Assembly (NCBI RefSeq): GCF_900095225.1
Contig: NZ_LT607418.1
Coordinates: forward strand, 190,457-224,348
Reading direction: 5' to 3'
DNA: 33,892 nt
Source of the DNA: Pseudomonas sp. UMAB-08
GTDB taxonomy: Bacteria > Pseudomonadota > Gammaproteobacteria > Pseudomonadales > Pseudomonadaceae
Shown: positions 9,392 to 18,090 of the stretch, one piece after another
Numbering within the stretch: position 1 is the stretch's first letter
Layout of the letters: each line of letters opens with the position of its first letter
Position numbers and translations under genes: made by a program
Notes under the pieces: generated by a model
Seen by the model: the letters and a program-made list of their open reading frames with translations, nothing else
What the model was told of the DNA's origin: nothing
Database searches by the model: none

Positions 9392-10210
9392 ATGTCTAGT
9401 CAAAAAGACATCGCCGCCGAAAGCGGCGCACCGATGATCCCTGAGCAGCGCCGTGAGCTTATGCTACGGCAGTTACGCAAGCATCAGGTGCTGAGCGTTC
9501 ATCAATTGATGGAAATGTTCGACTGTTCGCACATGACCATACGCCGCGATATCGCGCTGCTTGAACAGGAAGGACGTGCTTACTCGGTCACGGGTGGCGT
9601 GCGGATCGCCAGCCAGCTGCACAGCGAACCTAGCCATCAACTCAAAGCGGTCGTCGAATTGCCACAGAAGCAGGCGATGGCAAAACTGGCCGCGCGGTTA
9701 CTGCACCCCGACATGACGATTTACCTGGATGCTGGAACCAGCACACTGGAAATCGTCCCGTTCATCAAGGCGCTGCCCGGCATGACCGTGGTGACCAACG
9801 ACTTCGGCATTGTCCAGGCGTTGATGGATGCGCTCCATGTCACCGTCATTCATACCGGCGGACAGCTGGATCATTCCAACCACTCATGCGTAGGCGGTTT
9901 GGCGGTGGCCACGTTGCGCCAGATCGTCACCGATATCGCCTTCATATCGACCAGTTCGTGGGATTTTCGGCGCGGCCTCACAACGCCTTCTGCGCTAAAG
10001 GTAGAGGTCAAGCAAGTCGCGATGCAATCGGCCTCGCAAGTGGTGCTGGTGGCCAGCAGCTCGAAGTACGGCACCTTCAGCATGTACAAGATTGCCGGGA
10101 TCGAGCAGTTCGACATTATCATCAGTGACGACGCGCTGACCCCTGCCGCCGCCGACAGCATCCGCAAACAGGGGGTTGAACTGCTGCTGCCTTCTGATGA
10201 AGGCGTGTAG
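9392..10210 (+). CDS. DeoR-family transcriptional regulator, probable threonate operon regulator
   Basis: 272 residues behind TTTGGAG. The N-terminal winged helix (about 15-75) contains RRELMLRQLRKHQVLSVHQL and the recognition helix FDCSHMTIRRDIALLEQEG, the DeoR signature. The C-terminal DeoRC domain (about 85-250) has the sugar-phosphate sensing DAGTSTLEI loop and VTNDFGIVQAL. DeoR proteins usually repress sugar or sugar-acid catabolic genes and are released by a phosphorylated intermediate. The gene is convergent with the five-gene L-threonate operon, ending 11 bp from otnI. A role in that pathway is inferred from position, with 3-oxo-tetronate 4-phosphate or a similar compound as a conceivable ligand. 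Confidence 0.9.
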   Translation: MSSQKDIAAESGAPMIPEQRRELMLRQLRKHQVLSVHQLMEMFDCSHMTIRRDIALLEQEGRAYSVTGGVRIASQLHSEPSHQLKAVVELPQKQAMAKLAARLLHPDMTIYLDAGTSTLEIVPFIKALPGMTVVTNDFGIVQALMDALHVTVIHTGGQLDHSNHSCVGGLAVATLRQIVTDIAFISTSSWDFRRGLTTPSALKVEVKQVAMQSASQVVLVASSSKYGTFSMYKIAGIEQFDIIISDDALTPAAADSIRKQGVELLLPSDEGV

Positions 10211-10221
10211 GGTTTTGCGCG

Positions 10222-11004
10222 TTAGCGGGCGTTCCAGTCCCGCAGCCACTGCAAACCGGCCGACGTGTTGCCACGCGGCCTGTATTCGCACCCTACCCAA
10301 CCGTCATAGCCCAACTTATCGATCAACTCGAACAGATAGGGATAGTTAACCTCTCCCAGGTCTGGCTCGTGCCGGTCCGGCACGCCCGCGATCTGGATAT
10401 GGCCAATACCGTTAAAATCCCGTCGCAATTTGCTGGCCAAATCGCCCTCGACGATCTGGCAGTGATAGCAGTCGAACTGAACCTTCAGGTTACTGGCGCC
10501 GACTTCCTTGCAGATGGCTTGCGCCTGATCCTGCCGGTTGAGGAAAAAGCCCGGCATGTCTCGGGTGTTAATGGGCTCCAGCAACACCGTGACCCCGACT
10601 TTGGCCGCCTGGGCGGTCGCGTAGGCAAGGTTTTCCAGGTAAATGGCATGATGCCGAGCCCGGTCACTTTCGGAGGGCAGCAGGCCAGCCATGACATGAA
10701 TTCGTGAGTTACCCAGCACCGCGGCGTATTCCAGTGCGCGATCGAAACCACCGCGAAATTCGCTCTCACGGCCCGGCAACGACACCGTGCCCCGCTCGCC
10801 GGCCGCCCAATCACCGGGCGGCGCGTTGAACAACGCTTGCGCCAGGCCGTTGTCACTCAAGCGCTGCTTGAGCTCCTGAGCGCTGTGATCGTAGGGAAAC
10901 AGATACTCCACCGCTTCGAAACCATCGGCGGCTGCGGCGGCGAAGCGATCCAGAAACTCATGTTCCGGGTAGAGCATGCTGAGGTTGGCAGCAAAACGAG
11001 GCAT
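10222..11004 (-). CDS. otnI: 2-oxo-tetronate isomerase (hydroxypyruvate isomerase family)
   Basis: 260-residue TIM-barrel enzyme of the xylose-isomerase-like/Hyi family, starting at an ATG behind AAGGAG. The N-terminus [20 protein letters not shown] is diagnostic for Hyi/OtnI proteins. Conserved metal-site glutamates and histidines are visible in [36 protein letters not shown] and VGCEYRP. In the L- and D-threonate pathway it converts 2-oxo-tetronate to 3-oxo-tetronate. It is the last gene of the operon, 21 bp behind the permease. True hydroxypyruvate isomerase activity is possible from sequence alone, but the otnK, otnC and ltnD neighbours favour the threonate role. Confidence 0.92.
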   Translation of the reverse strand: MPRFAANLSMLYPEHEFLDRFAAAAADGFEAVEYLFPYDHSAQELKQRLSDNGLAQALFNAPPGDWAAGERGTVSLPGRESEFRGGFDRALEYAAVLGNSRIHVMAGLLPSESDRARHHAIYLENLAYATAQAAKVGVTVLLEPINTRDMPGFFLNRQDQAQAICKEVGASNLKVQFDCYHCQIVEGDLASKLRRDFNGIGHIQIAGVPDRHEPDLGEVNYPYLFELIDKLGYDGWVGCEYRPRGNTSAGLQWLRDWNAR

Positions 11005-11025
11005 GGTAGCTCCTTGGATAAAGGG

Positions 11026-12486
11026 TTAGACAAAAGGCCAGATCAGCAAGGTAATACAGAAACCCAGCGTACCGAGCAATGTGGTCAGTACGGTCCAGGT
11101 ACGCAGGCCGTCAGCCACGTTCAACCCAGCCAGCTTGGTGAAAATCCAGTAACCGGCATCATTGATATGGGACATTGCCAACCCGCCACCACCCATGGCC
11201 AGGCACAGCAGAGCCATGTGGTTCGGGGTCAGGTTGAGGGTAGCAATCAGTGGGCTGATGATACCCGCAGTAGTTACCAAGGCCACAGTGGTCGACCCCT
11301 GGACCGCACGCAACAGCATGGTCAGCAGAAAGCCCAGAGCGAGCACTGGCAGACCGGTCGTGCGTAACATATCGGAGACCACAGCGCCGATGCCGGTGTC
11401 CACCAGCACCTTGCCGAACACACCGCCAGCACCGGCAATCAAGATCACCATCGCCACGCCGGGCAACGCCGAGCCGATCACGTCGGACACCTGAGTGCGG
11501 CTCCAGCCACGACGCGAGCCCAGCAGCCAGGCACACAATAAAGTGTCCAGCAGCAGCGCCACCAACGGTGCGCCAAGCACAGTCATGATGCTGCGCAGGG
11601 TCGACTCGGGCGGGAGCAACGAAGTCGACAGCGTACCCAGCAGAATCAGAATGATCGGCAGCAGGATCAGACTGACAATCAAACCGAAACCTGGCGGTGG
11701 AGCTGGCGGCAGTTTGGAAACAATGCTGCTGGTGGACTCTTCAAGGCCCATGTGGGACGCGGCCACAGCGGCGCGCTCAGTGCTCTTCCCGTTGCCATTG
11801 GACCAGGCGACCAGATCCTCGTTGGTGACATGCGGGCCATACACTTCGGCACGAATGTCGTCGGTCATTGGGTACACCCGACGGGTCATGCGCCCTGCTA
11901 CGCGATAACCGACGTAGCACAGCAGCGCAGTCAACGGCAGGCCGAACATCAGCACCCGACCCAAGTCGGCGCCCAACTGGCTGGCAGCGGCAACTGCGCC
12001 CGGGTGTGGCGGCAGGAAGGCGTGGACGGTCAGCAAGGCCGCACACATCGGCAGCGCGAACACCAGCAGCGGTTTACGCGCAGTGCGGGCAACGCCATAG
12101 GCCAGCGGCATCAGAATGATTACGCCGACTTCGAAGAACACCGGCACCCCGACCATAAACCCGGCAACCGTCAGCGCCAGGGGCGTACGTCGGTTACCGA
12201 AGCGCGTGATCAGGGTTTTGGCCAACGCCTCGGCACCGCCGGAGAGCTCAATGATCCGCCCGATCATCGCACCCAGAGCAATGATGATCGCGATATGGCC
12301 CAGGGTCTTGCCCATGCCGCCTTCGATGGTGGCGACCAGATCGGCCGGCTTCACCCCGGCCACCAACGCCACCAGGATGCTTACCAGCATCAAAGCCACA
12401 AAGGGCTGAAACTTGTACTTGAGCACAAGGAACAACAACAGTGCTATCCCTAGCCCGGCGGTCACCATCAGGAATAGCGGGCTCAT
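11026..12486 (-). CDS. GntP-family sugar-acid permease, probable threonate importer
   Basis: 486 residues with about 12 hydrophobic segments and an N-terminus MSPLFLMVTAGLGIALLLFLVLK typical of the gluconate:H+ symporter (GntP) family. Conserved GntP stretches include GALTLAGFMVGVPVFF-like text early and GSTTVALVTTAGI late (about residue 400). A polar loop of about 40 residues (around 210-250) lies between membrane segments. GntP relatives import gluconate, idonate, glycerate or other aldonates. Lying between otnC and otnI, it most plausibly imports L- or D-threonate. It is separated from otnC by 188 bp with no obvious terminator, and has its own GGGGGG-rich ribosome-binding site. Confidence 0.92.
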   Translation of the reverse strand: MSPLFLMVTAGLGIALLLFLVLKYKFQPFVALMLVSILVALVAGVKPADLVATIEGGMGKTLGHIAIIIALGAMIGRIIELSGGAEALAKTLITRFGNRRTPLALTVAGFMVGVPVFFEVGVIILMPLAYGVARTARKPLLVFALPMCAALLTVHAFLPPHPGAVAAASQLGADLGRVLMFGLPLTALLCYVGYRVAGRMTRRVYPMTDDIRAEVYGPHVTNEDLVAWSNGNGKSTERAAVAASHMGLEESTSSIVSKLPPAPPPGFGLIVSLILLPIILILLGTLSTSLLPPESTLRSIMTVLGAPLVALLLDTLLCAWLLGSRRGWSRTQVSDVIGSALPGVAMVILIAGAGGVFGKVLVDTGIGAVVSDMLRTTGLPVLALGFLLTMLLRAVQGSTTVALVTTAGIISPLIATLNLTPNHMALLCLAMGGGGLAMSHINDAGYWIFTKLAGLNVADGLRTWTVLTTLLGTLGFCITLLIWPFV

Positions 12487-12674
12487 TTCAGAAGCCCCCC
12501 ACGCTGGGTGAATGAAACGGTTCTGCCACTGAGTCTGAGAATGCCGCAGTGAAGGTGAGTCATGCTTGGATTTCCTGTTGTTATTGTTTTGTCAGGCCAG
12601 CAGGGTCGTCGAGGCTCGCAGCGCGTCTCCAGGACAGGGCCTGCTTTATCGATCTACCGTGTTAAATCTGCGTT

Positions 12675-13313
12675 TTACCAGTGCACACCAAAAATCTCTC
12701 GCAGCTCATCCAGCGCCACCCGATCCAGCGGTTCGGGCTTGGGATTGCTCATCAACCAGAGCCGGGCAGTTTCCTCAAGCTCTTCCAGGGCATAGCTGGC
12801 TCTGGAGACGGAACTCTCCCAGACCACAGGACCCAGCCGTTCGAGCATCACACCACGAACGCTGTTGGCCAGCTGCGCGACCTGCTCGGCGACTTTCGGT
12901 GAGCCCGGTCGCTGGTAGCCAATCAACGGAATGTGCCCGACTTTCATGACCTGATACGGCGTCAACGGCGGCAAAATGTCGTCTGGATGCCAGACACCCG
13001 CCAGCGTCAACGCCACCAAATGGGTGGAGTGGGTATGCACCACGCCACCGACGCCCGGGTTGCGGTCGTAGACCTGGCGATGCAGCGCGAGAGTCTTTGA
13101 AGGTTTGTCTCCGGACACCCATTCGCCAGCCAAATTGACCTTGGCGATGGTCGCTGGATCGAGGCGCCCCAGACAGACATCCGTCGGCGTTATCAACCAG
13201 CCATCGTCCAGACGGGCGCTGATATTGCCTGCGCTGCCGACGGTGTAACCGCGCTGATAAAGGCTGCGGCCAACCTCGCAGATTTCTTCGCGCAATGCGT
13301 TTTCCTTGCTCAT
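12675..13313 (-). CDS. otnC: 3-oxo-tetronate 4-phosphate decarboxylase (class II aldolase family)
   Basis: 212-residue class II aldolase/adducin-fold enzyme. The N-terminal GSAGNISARL is the phosphate-binding motif, and VVHTHSTHLVALT (about residues 92-104) carries two zinc-ligand histidines. The third expected histidine is the one in the GHIPLIGY segment. In the threonate pathway it decarboxylates 3-oxo-tetronate 4-phosphate to dihydroxyacetone phosphate. Its ATG overlaps the otnK stop (ATGA-type 4-bp overlap), with GGGAGG upstream inside otnK. Family relatives such as L-fuculose-phosphate aldolase would have other neighbours, so the assignment is good. Confidence 0.93.
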   Translation of the reverse strand: MSKENALREEICEVGRSLYQRGYTVGSAGNISARLDDGWLITPTDVCLGRLDPATIAKVNLAGEWVSGDKPSKTLALHRQVYDRNPGVGGVVHTHSTHLVALTLAGVWHPDDILPPLTPYQVMKVGHIPLIGYQRPGSPKVAEQVAQLANSVRGVMLERLGPVVWESSVSRASYALEELEETARLWLMSNPKPEPLDRVALDELREIFGVHW

Positions 13314-14602
13314 TGCGCGCCTCCCGCCAGTTGCGTCAAAGCTTTGCTGAAGAAATCCCGGCTGCCAAAGTTGCCCGACTTGAGTGCCAGGGCCAGAGGC
13401 TCATCCGTGTTGCTGACAGTCGCCGGCACACCCGGATCAATCTGCGCGCCGATCTGCAGCAACTGCACACCCAGCGCCTGAACCACAGCACCCGAGGTTT
13501 CACCCCCTGCGATCACAAAGCGGCGCACGCCGCTCTGGCGCAAGCCCTGCGCAATTTCACCAAAAGTGTTCTCAACCAGACTGCCAGACTGCTCGACACC
13601 CAGTTGGTGCTGCACCGCCTTGACCTCTTCCGGCGAACTGGTGGCGTAGATCAATACCGTCTGTTCGTTGTTCCGGGCGAAGGCCAATGCCTGGGACACT
13701 ACGGGTTCGCCTGCGGCCAAGGCCAATGGATCAATCCGCAGGGCCGGCCGACCGGCTTCGAGCCAGGCTGCGACTTGCCCATTAGTGGCGACGGAGGCGC
13801 TACCGGCCAACACCACTTCACCGCCCAACACAGCCGGAAGCTTCGAGGCGTCGAAGTCACGCAGCTTGCCAGCGCGACGGAAGTTCTCGGGCAAGCCCAA
13901 CGCCAATCCCGAGCCGCCGGTCAACAACCGCAGATCGGCGCAAGCGGTACCCAGGGTGTACAAATCCTTATCCGACAAGGCGTCGGCGATTGCCATGCCG
14001 ATACCTTGGGCCCGCAATTCGGCGATGCGCGAACGCACCTGATCAACCCCTTGAGAGACCGTGTCGTAGCGCAACAGACCGACACTCAGGCTGGTCTGCG
14101 ATTGCAGGACCCGAACCAGGTTGGCATCGGTCATCGGCGTCAACGGGTGATGCTGCATGCCGGACTCGCTGAGCAGCTGATCCTGTACAAACAAGTGACC
14201 GCGAAAAATGGTCCGACCATTTTCCGGGAATGCCGGACAGGCCAGGGTAAAGTCGCTGTCCAGCGCGGCCAGCAGCGCTTCGCTGACCTGGCCGATATTG
14301 CCAGCTGCGGTGGAGTCAAACGTCGAGCAGTACTTGAAGAATATCTGCTCGCAGCCTTGCTCACGTAACCACGCCAGCGCCGCAAGGGATTGCTCGACCG
14401 CTTCGGCGACGGGAATGGTGCGTGATTTCAGGGCAATGACGATCGCATCGGCGTCGAGCCCGGCGGTGACTTCAGCACTGGGAATACCGATGCTTTGTAC
14501 GGTGCGCATACCGCCGCGCACCAACATGTTGGCAAGGTCCGTGGCACCCGTGAAGTCGTCGGCGATGCAGCCCAGCAATGGCCGTGCAGTGGATGTGTTC
14601 AT
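13310..14602 (-). CDS. otnK: 3-oxo-tetronate 4-kinase (four-carbon acid sugar kinase)
   Basis: 430-residue kinase of the former DUF1537 family. The N-terminal substrate domain starts LGCIADDFTGATDLANML (8-25), the family fingerprint for binding the four-carbon acid. The C-terminal nucleotide-binding domain includes FVIAGGETSGAVVQALG (about residues 365-381), whose Gly-rich loop binds ATP. It phosphorylates 3-oxo-tetronate at O4 in the cytoplasm. The gene is preceded by GAGGAA, lies 10 bp behind ltnD and overlaps otnC by 4 bp. Length is normal for OtnK. Confidence 0.94.
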   Translation of the reverse strand: MNTSTARPLLGCIADDFTGATDLANMLVRGGMRTVQSIGIPSAEVTAGLDADAIVIALKSRTIPVAEAVEQSLAALAWLREQGCEQIFFKYCSTFDSTAAGNIGQVSEALLAALDSDFTLACPAFPENGRTIFRGHLFVQDQLLSESGMQHHPLTPMTDANLVRVLQSQTSLSVGLLRYDTVSQGVDQVRSRIAELRAQGIGMAIADALSDKDLYTLGTACADLRLLTGGSGLALGLPENFRRAGKLRDFDASKLPAVLGGEVVLAGSASVATNGQVAAWLEAGRPALRIDPLALAAGEPVVSQALAFARNNEQTVLIYATSSPEEVKAVQHQLGVEQSGSLVENTFGEIAQGLRQSGVRRFVIAGGETSGAVVQALGVQLLQIGAQIDPGVPATVSNTDEPLALALKSGNFGSRDFFSKALTQLAGGAQ

Positions 14603-14612
14603 GGTGCGTTCC

Positions 14613-15518
14613 TCAAACAGGCTCAGGCTTGGCTGTCGGCAGCTCGATACCCGGGAATATCTTGATCACCGCCGAGTCGTCCTCACGACCAAAGCCCGCG
14701 CTGGAAGCCTGCATGAACATCTGGTGAGCGGTGGCCGACAGCGGCAGTGGAAATTTGCTGGCCCGCGCGGTATCCAGCACCAAGCCCAGGTCCTTGACGA
14801 AAATATCCACCGCAGACAGCGGCGTGTAGTCGGCCTTGAGAATGTGCGGCACGCGGTTTTCGAACATCCAGGAGTTGCCGGCACTGTGCGTGATCACTTC
14901 GTAAAGCGCGTCGGCATCGACCCCTTCACGCAAGCCCAACGCCATGGCTTCGGCAGAGGCCGCGATATGCACCCCGGCAAGGAGCTGGTTGATAATCTTC
15001 ACCTTCGAGCCCAGGCCATGAACGTCACCCAGCCGGTAGACTTTGCCGGCCATGCCCTGAAGGATCGCTTCGGCCTTGGCATAGGCATCCGCCGGACCCG
15101 AGGTCATCATGGTCATCTCACCCGCAGCAGCCTTGGCCGCCCCACCGGAGATCGGTGCATCCAGATACAGCAGGCCCTTGTCAGTCAGGCGCTGCCCCAA
15201 ATCCACGGCATAAGTCGGCGCCACGGTGGCGCAGCCGATCACCAGACTGCCAGGACGCAGCGCGGCCACGGCTCCCCCTTCGCCAAACAATACGGCCTCG
15301 GTCTGATCCGCGTTCACCACCACCGTAATGATGACGTCACACTCGGCGGCCATGTGGGAAGGCGAAGAGCACGCCACGCCGCCCTCGCCCGCAAACTGCT
15401 CCGTCACTGAAGCACGCACATCACAGGCGTGCACATTGAAACCGCTGCGCAACAGCGAGCGAGCAATGCCCAGGCCCATCGCGCCCAAACCGATTACACC
15501 GACATTTTTGTTATTCAT
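14613..15518 (-). CDS. ltnD: L-threonate dehydrogenase (beta-hydroxyacid dehydrogenase family)
   Basis: 301 residues. An N-terminal Rossmann fold begins NVGVIGLGAMGLGIARSLLR, the GxGxxG NAD-binding fingerprint of 6-phosphogluconate-dehydrogenase-like enzymes. The substrate motif DAPISGGAAKAAAGEMTMM (about residues 119-137) is conserved. The catalytic lysine lies in GLGSKVKIINQLL (about residue 170). It oxidises L-threonate at C2 to 2-oxo-tetronate, the first step of the pathway, with NAD+. A GGAG ribosome-binding site precedes the ATG, which overlaps the stop of an upstream 71-codon ORF in an ATGA arrangement. Tartronate semialdehyde reductase is the main alternative but would not be expected beside otnK, otnC and otnI. 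Confidence 0.93.
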   Translation of the reverse strand: MNNKNVGVIGLGAMGLGIARSLLRSGFNVHACDVRASVTEQFAGEGGVACSSPSHMAAECDVIITVVVNADQTEAVLFGEGGAVAALRPGSLVIGCATVAPTYAVDLGQRLTDKGLLYLDAPISGGAAKAAAGEMTMMTSGPADAYAKAEAILQGMAGKVYRLGDVHGLGSKVKIINQLLAGVHIAASAEAMALGLREGVDADALYEVITHSAGNSWMFENRVPHILKADYTPLSAVDIFVKDLGLVLDTARASKFPLPLSATAHQMFMQASSAGFGREDDSAVIKIFPGIELPTAKPEPV

Positions 15519-15730
15519 GGGGTACTCCAGAAGGAAACAGCGGCTTGCTCCGCGCCAGCAAGGAACAGACGGCGGGCCGCGTTGTAGAGATCATTCAGGG
15601 CATTGAGGCCGTAAACGTTGCCCTCGATGCTGTCGCTCAGCGTGTGAGTCGGGACCTTGTCGAACATCGAGGCAATCCTGTTTTGTCTTGTTTTCAGGTT
15701 GTCGTACAGGCTGGACAGATAATCCACCAA
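15515..15730 (-). CDS. Small unknown ORF coupled to ltnD
   Basis: A 71-codon frame that ends in the ATGA shared with the ltnD start. The codons (CTG, GAC, AAC, AGC, GGC, ATC) look like genuine Pseudomonas usage. The product has no signal peptide or membrane segment and a mixed alpha-helical composition, and I recognise no family. The frame opens with TTG or GTG (15730 or 15727), because a TAA stops it 18 bp further up; neither has a good ribosome-binding site, and an internal ATG about 20 codons in is an alternative. It could be a real operon-leading gene, a translated leader that couples to ltnD, or the C-terminal remnant of a lost gene. No function is proposed. Confidence 0.5.
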   Translation of the reverse strand: MVDYLSSLYDNLKTRQNRIASMFDKVPTHTLSDSIEGNVYGLNALNDLYNAARRLFLAGAEQAAVSFWSTP

Positions 15731-15747
15731 TGAACGGATTATGTGAA

Positions 15748-15765
15748 GTTATTTTTTAAAATAAC
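15748..15765. promoter_or_regulatory. Perfect AT-rich palindrome, operator candidate for the threonate operon
   Basis: GTTATTTT (15748-15755) and AAAATAAC (15758-15765) are exact inverted repeats separated by TT. A further GTTA half-site is present on the minus strand at about 15771-15774. The site lies 18-35 bp before the first possible start of the 71-codon ORF, in an AT-rich island unlike the flanking DNA, where the operon promoter should be. Binding by the DeoR-type regulator encoded at the far end of the cluster is inference; I saw no second copy before that regulator gene. Confidence 0.55.
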
Positions 15766-15942
15766 ATTTTTTAACATTGCTGCCTGAAATGCAGATGAGT
15801 GCGTACCGATTCTGGGCCGCACTCAACGCATCCAGAGCGAGGCATCCCTGCCAAAATTTGACTGATGCGTGAAGGCGCGCTCTGACGCCCCCCACAGACT
15901 CAACGCCCTGAAGTCGCGCTGACACAAGCAGCCTGTGGACAG

Positions 15943-18090
15943 CTACCGGCGTCCGATTGCGCTCGCCCGGTCCACCTGCCGCCGGCGTTGCGCCAGCACG
16001 GAAGTTGATTGCGGAATAGCCATTGACTGGGGCGTTTGGCGCTGACCCAGTATGCGAGCCAGTGTGGCCCGGACGGTGGCCTCATCATTATCAAAGTCAC
16101 CATGATGCCGCGCCTGGGATGCGCTTTGATTACCCTTTGGCAGGTCATTGGGCGCACGAACCCAATCAGCGTTTGTTCCCGACTGGAACAGCCCACTTAG
16201 TGCCGGCTCGCTGCGAATGAAACTCTCCATGCCCAAAATCGGCTCGCCGTCGGGACGAATGAGCGGAATGCGGACCTGATCCTCGAAGCCATCGGACACC
16301 AGGTAGAGCAGAGACTTGTTGTAGACATGCGCGCAATTGTCGTCGCGTTCGGCCTGGTCAGTCAGGGTAAACAGGCCGAACTGCCCAATGCGCTTATCAC
16401 TGATGGGTTCCAGGTACGTCTCCTGGAAAAGCTTCACGGTGCAGGCCGGCGCCCACAGGTGACAACTGGCAACCGTTGTTCCAAGCCCTTCCACCCTGCT
16501 ACGTGCCATCGGACCACTACTCATGGCACCCTTCGAGACCAGGTACTGCACCAGCGGCGCGAGGAAAATGCTCCCGGCGCTGTGTCCCACCAGATGGATT
16601 TCTACGCCCTGTTTCGCAAGCACCGCGAGCCCCTCGGCTACCACCCGTGCACCACCCTCAGCACTGACGGTGGCAAGCAGCGCGTTTTGCTTCATTTCAT
16701 CCCACTCGGATTTGCCAGTCAGCAGGCGCGCAATGGGTTCCAGAGCATCGTCCAAACGATCGAGCATGAAGTCCTTTGTCGCGTCCAACACGCCTTCGGG
16801 GCGCCGACGCCGGGCTGCATCGGCCAGCATGTTGCCCAGGGTGGTCCAGTAGTCGGTTTTCCAGATAAATGCCAGTGGATAGCACTCTGCATCAAGCAGG
16901 GTCTGTCGATAGCCCGCGACCGTTTCAATTGCGCTGGCCTGGCTGACGAGCCCGCCGTGGGCATAGACGACAATGCGCTTTTTGTTCCACTTCTCGGTGA
17001 TTCGCGGAAAGTCCACATCCAGAATTTCGCGCACACTGGCGGGCGTGGTGCCAATGTCGCCGCGAGGGTCGAGCGCGCCATCATTGCCGATGCTGATGAC
17101 ATGCGGCCGAATTTCCCTGAGCGTCTCACTGGAAGACACCGCTGTGGTACCGATTGTCGGGCTGGCAATACGCGCCACTGCTGTCACGTTGATGGGGGCG
17201 CCAAGCCGGGCGACCCAGACATCCGCCCCGTTAGTGAGCCAGTCGTCATAACGCACGCGACCGAACCCTCCCAGACCCCAAGCCTCACCCCAGGAGTTCT
17301 GAATCCAGAAGCCGTCCTGGTCATACGCCACGATCGCGAAGGCATGGCCTCCGAGGATTTCTGATGATGGCTGGATATACCCGTCAGCGCCGACTTCGCT
17401 CCATCCGGCATGTACAGTGGCGCTGGCATACAACACGCCGACCTCGGCGATCGCGGCGTGCATGGCCACGATATCCGTATGATTGACACGAAAATAGGCG
17501 CCCAACGGACGCAATGCCGCCTCCTGCGCAAGTTTTTCGGTCAGCGCCGGCACCTTGCTTTTCGACTGCCATTGCTCTGCCGTACAAACGCCGTGTTTGT
17601 ACCACCCCTTCATTGCGCCACGGCAACTTGAACCTTCGTAGTCCACGCCGGCCCATTCGTCGTAGCGACGGGCCAGGTCGTAGAACATCTGCGGACTCAC
17701 CCGAGTCTGGTCAGATTGGTACTTACGGGTACGCAAGAGATAGTGCGCGACTGTCGCAAGGCCGTATCCGGTACAGGCGCTCTCGTGGCCCTGATCCAGG
17801 ATAGGTACAGCTGCCTTCTGATAGTCGCTGAGTTCCCTTCGTATCGGGACCTCCACCAAGGTGGGGATATACATGCTGTCTCGGAAGTCCAGCCCGTCAG
17901 GCCTGACATTCAGTACGCGCGCCTGAGCAGCCCCGGAAGTGCGAGCAGATGCGGTTTTCTTTGGAGTGGCTTTACCGACGCCGCTCTTCGGTACCTTCTT
18001 CGTCGCTTTTTTTTGTGCCGTTTCAGCGACTGGCGTTTCAGCGGCACTGCTGACCTCTTTGCCTTTGGACCGACCTGTTCTAGATGCCAT
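15943..18090 (-). CDS. Papain-like cysteine peptidase fused to an alpha/beta hydrolase
   Basis: 715 residues with two enzyme-like halves. Residues 1-55 are a Lys/Ala/Thr-rich, disordered, histone-H1-like tail. Residues about 75-300 read as a C1 papain-like peptidase: DQGHESACTGYG with candidate nucleophile C106, GGHAFAIVAYD with H249, and FWIQNSWGEAWG with N265 and the family NSWG. Residues about 325-640 read as an alpha/beta hydrolase: oxyanion loop VVYAHGG (374-380) and nucleophile elbow GHSAG (502-506, S504). The acid and histidine of that triad cannot be fixed by eye. A 75-residue low-complexity tail ends the protein. No signal peptide or membrane segment is visible. It lies beside the ter locus and is divergent from a DUF1523-type gene. 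Substrates are unknown; a link to the Ter stress system is inference. Confidence 0.85.
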   Translation of the reverse strand: MASRTGRSKGKEVSSAAETPVAETAQKKATKKVPKSGVGKATPKKTASARTSGAAQARVLNVRPDGLDFRDSMYIPTLVEVPIRRELSDYQKAAVPILDQGHESACTGYGLATVAHYLLRTRKYQSDQTRVSPQMFYDLARRYDEWAGVDYEGSSCRGAMKGWYKHGVCTAEQWQSKSKVPALTEKLAQEAALRPLGAYFRVNHTDIVAMHAAIAEVGVLYASATVHAGWSEVGADGYIQPSSEILGGHAFAIVAYDQDGFWIQNSWGEAWGLGGFGRVRYDDWLTNGADVWVARLGAPINVTAVARIASPTIGTTAVSSSETLREIRPHVISIGNDGALDPRGDIGTTPASVREILDVDFPRITEKWNKKRIVVYAHGGLVSQASAIETVAGYRQTLLDAECYPLAFIWKTDYWTTLGNMLADAARRRRPEGVLDATKDFMLDRLDDALEPIARLLTGKSEWDEMKQNALLATVSAEGGARVVAEGLAVLAKQGVEIHLVGHSAGSIFLAPLVQYLVSKGAMSSGPMARSRVEGLGTTVASCHLWAPACTVKLFQETYLEPISDKRIGQFGLFTLTDQAERDDNCAHVYNKSLLYLVSDGFEDQVRIPLIRPDGEPILGMESFIRSEPALSGLFQSGTNADWVRAPNDLPKGNQSASQARHHGDFDNDEATVRATLARILGQRQTPQSMAIPQSTSVLAQRRRQVDRASAIGRR

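Noticed and set aside
13295..14368. 357-codon ORF antisense to otnK
   Set aside because: Shadow frame of otnK; no domain and Gln/Arg-rich composition.
14208..15410. 400-codon ORF antisense to ltnD and otnK
   Set aside because: A mirror of well-supported genes caused by GC-rich third positions; histidine/arginine-rich with no motif.
16327..17364. 345-codon ORF antisense to the peptidase-hydrolase gene
   Set aside because: The minus-strand frame shows real catalytic motifs; this one shows none.
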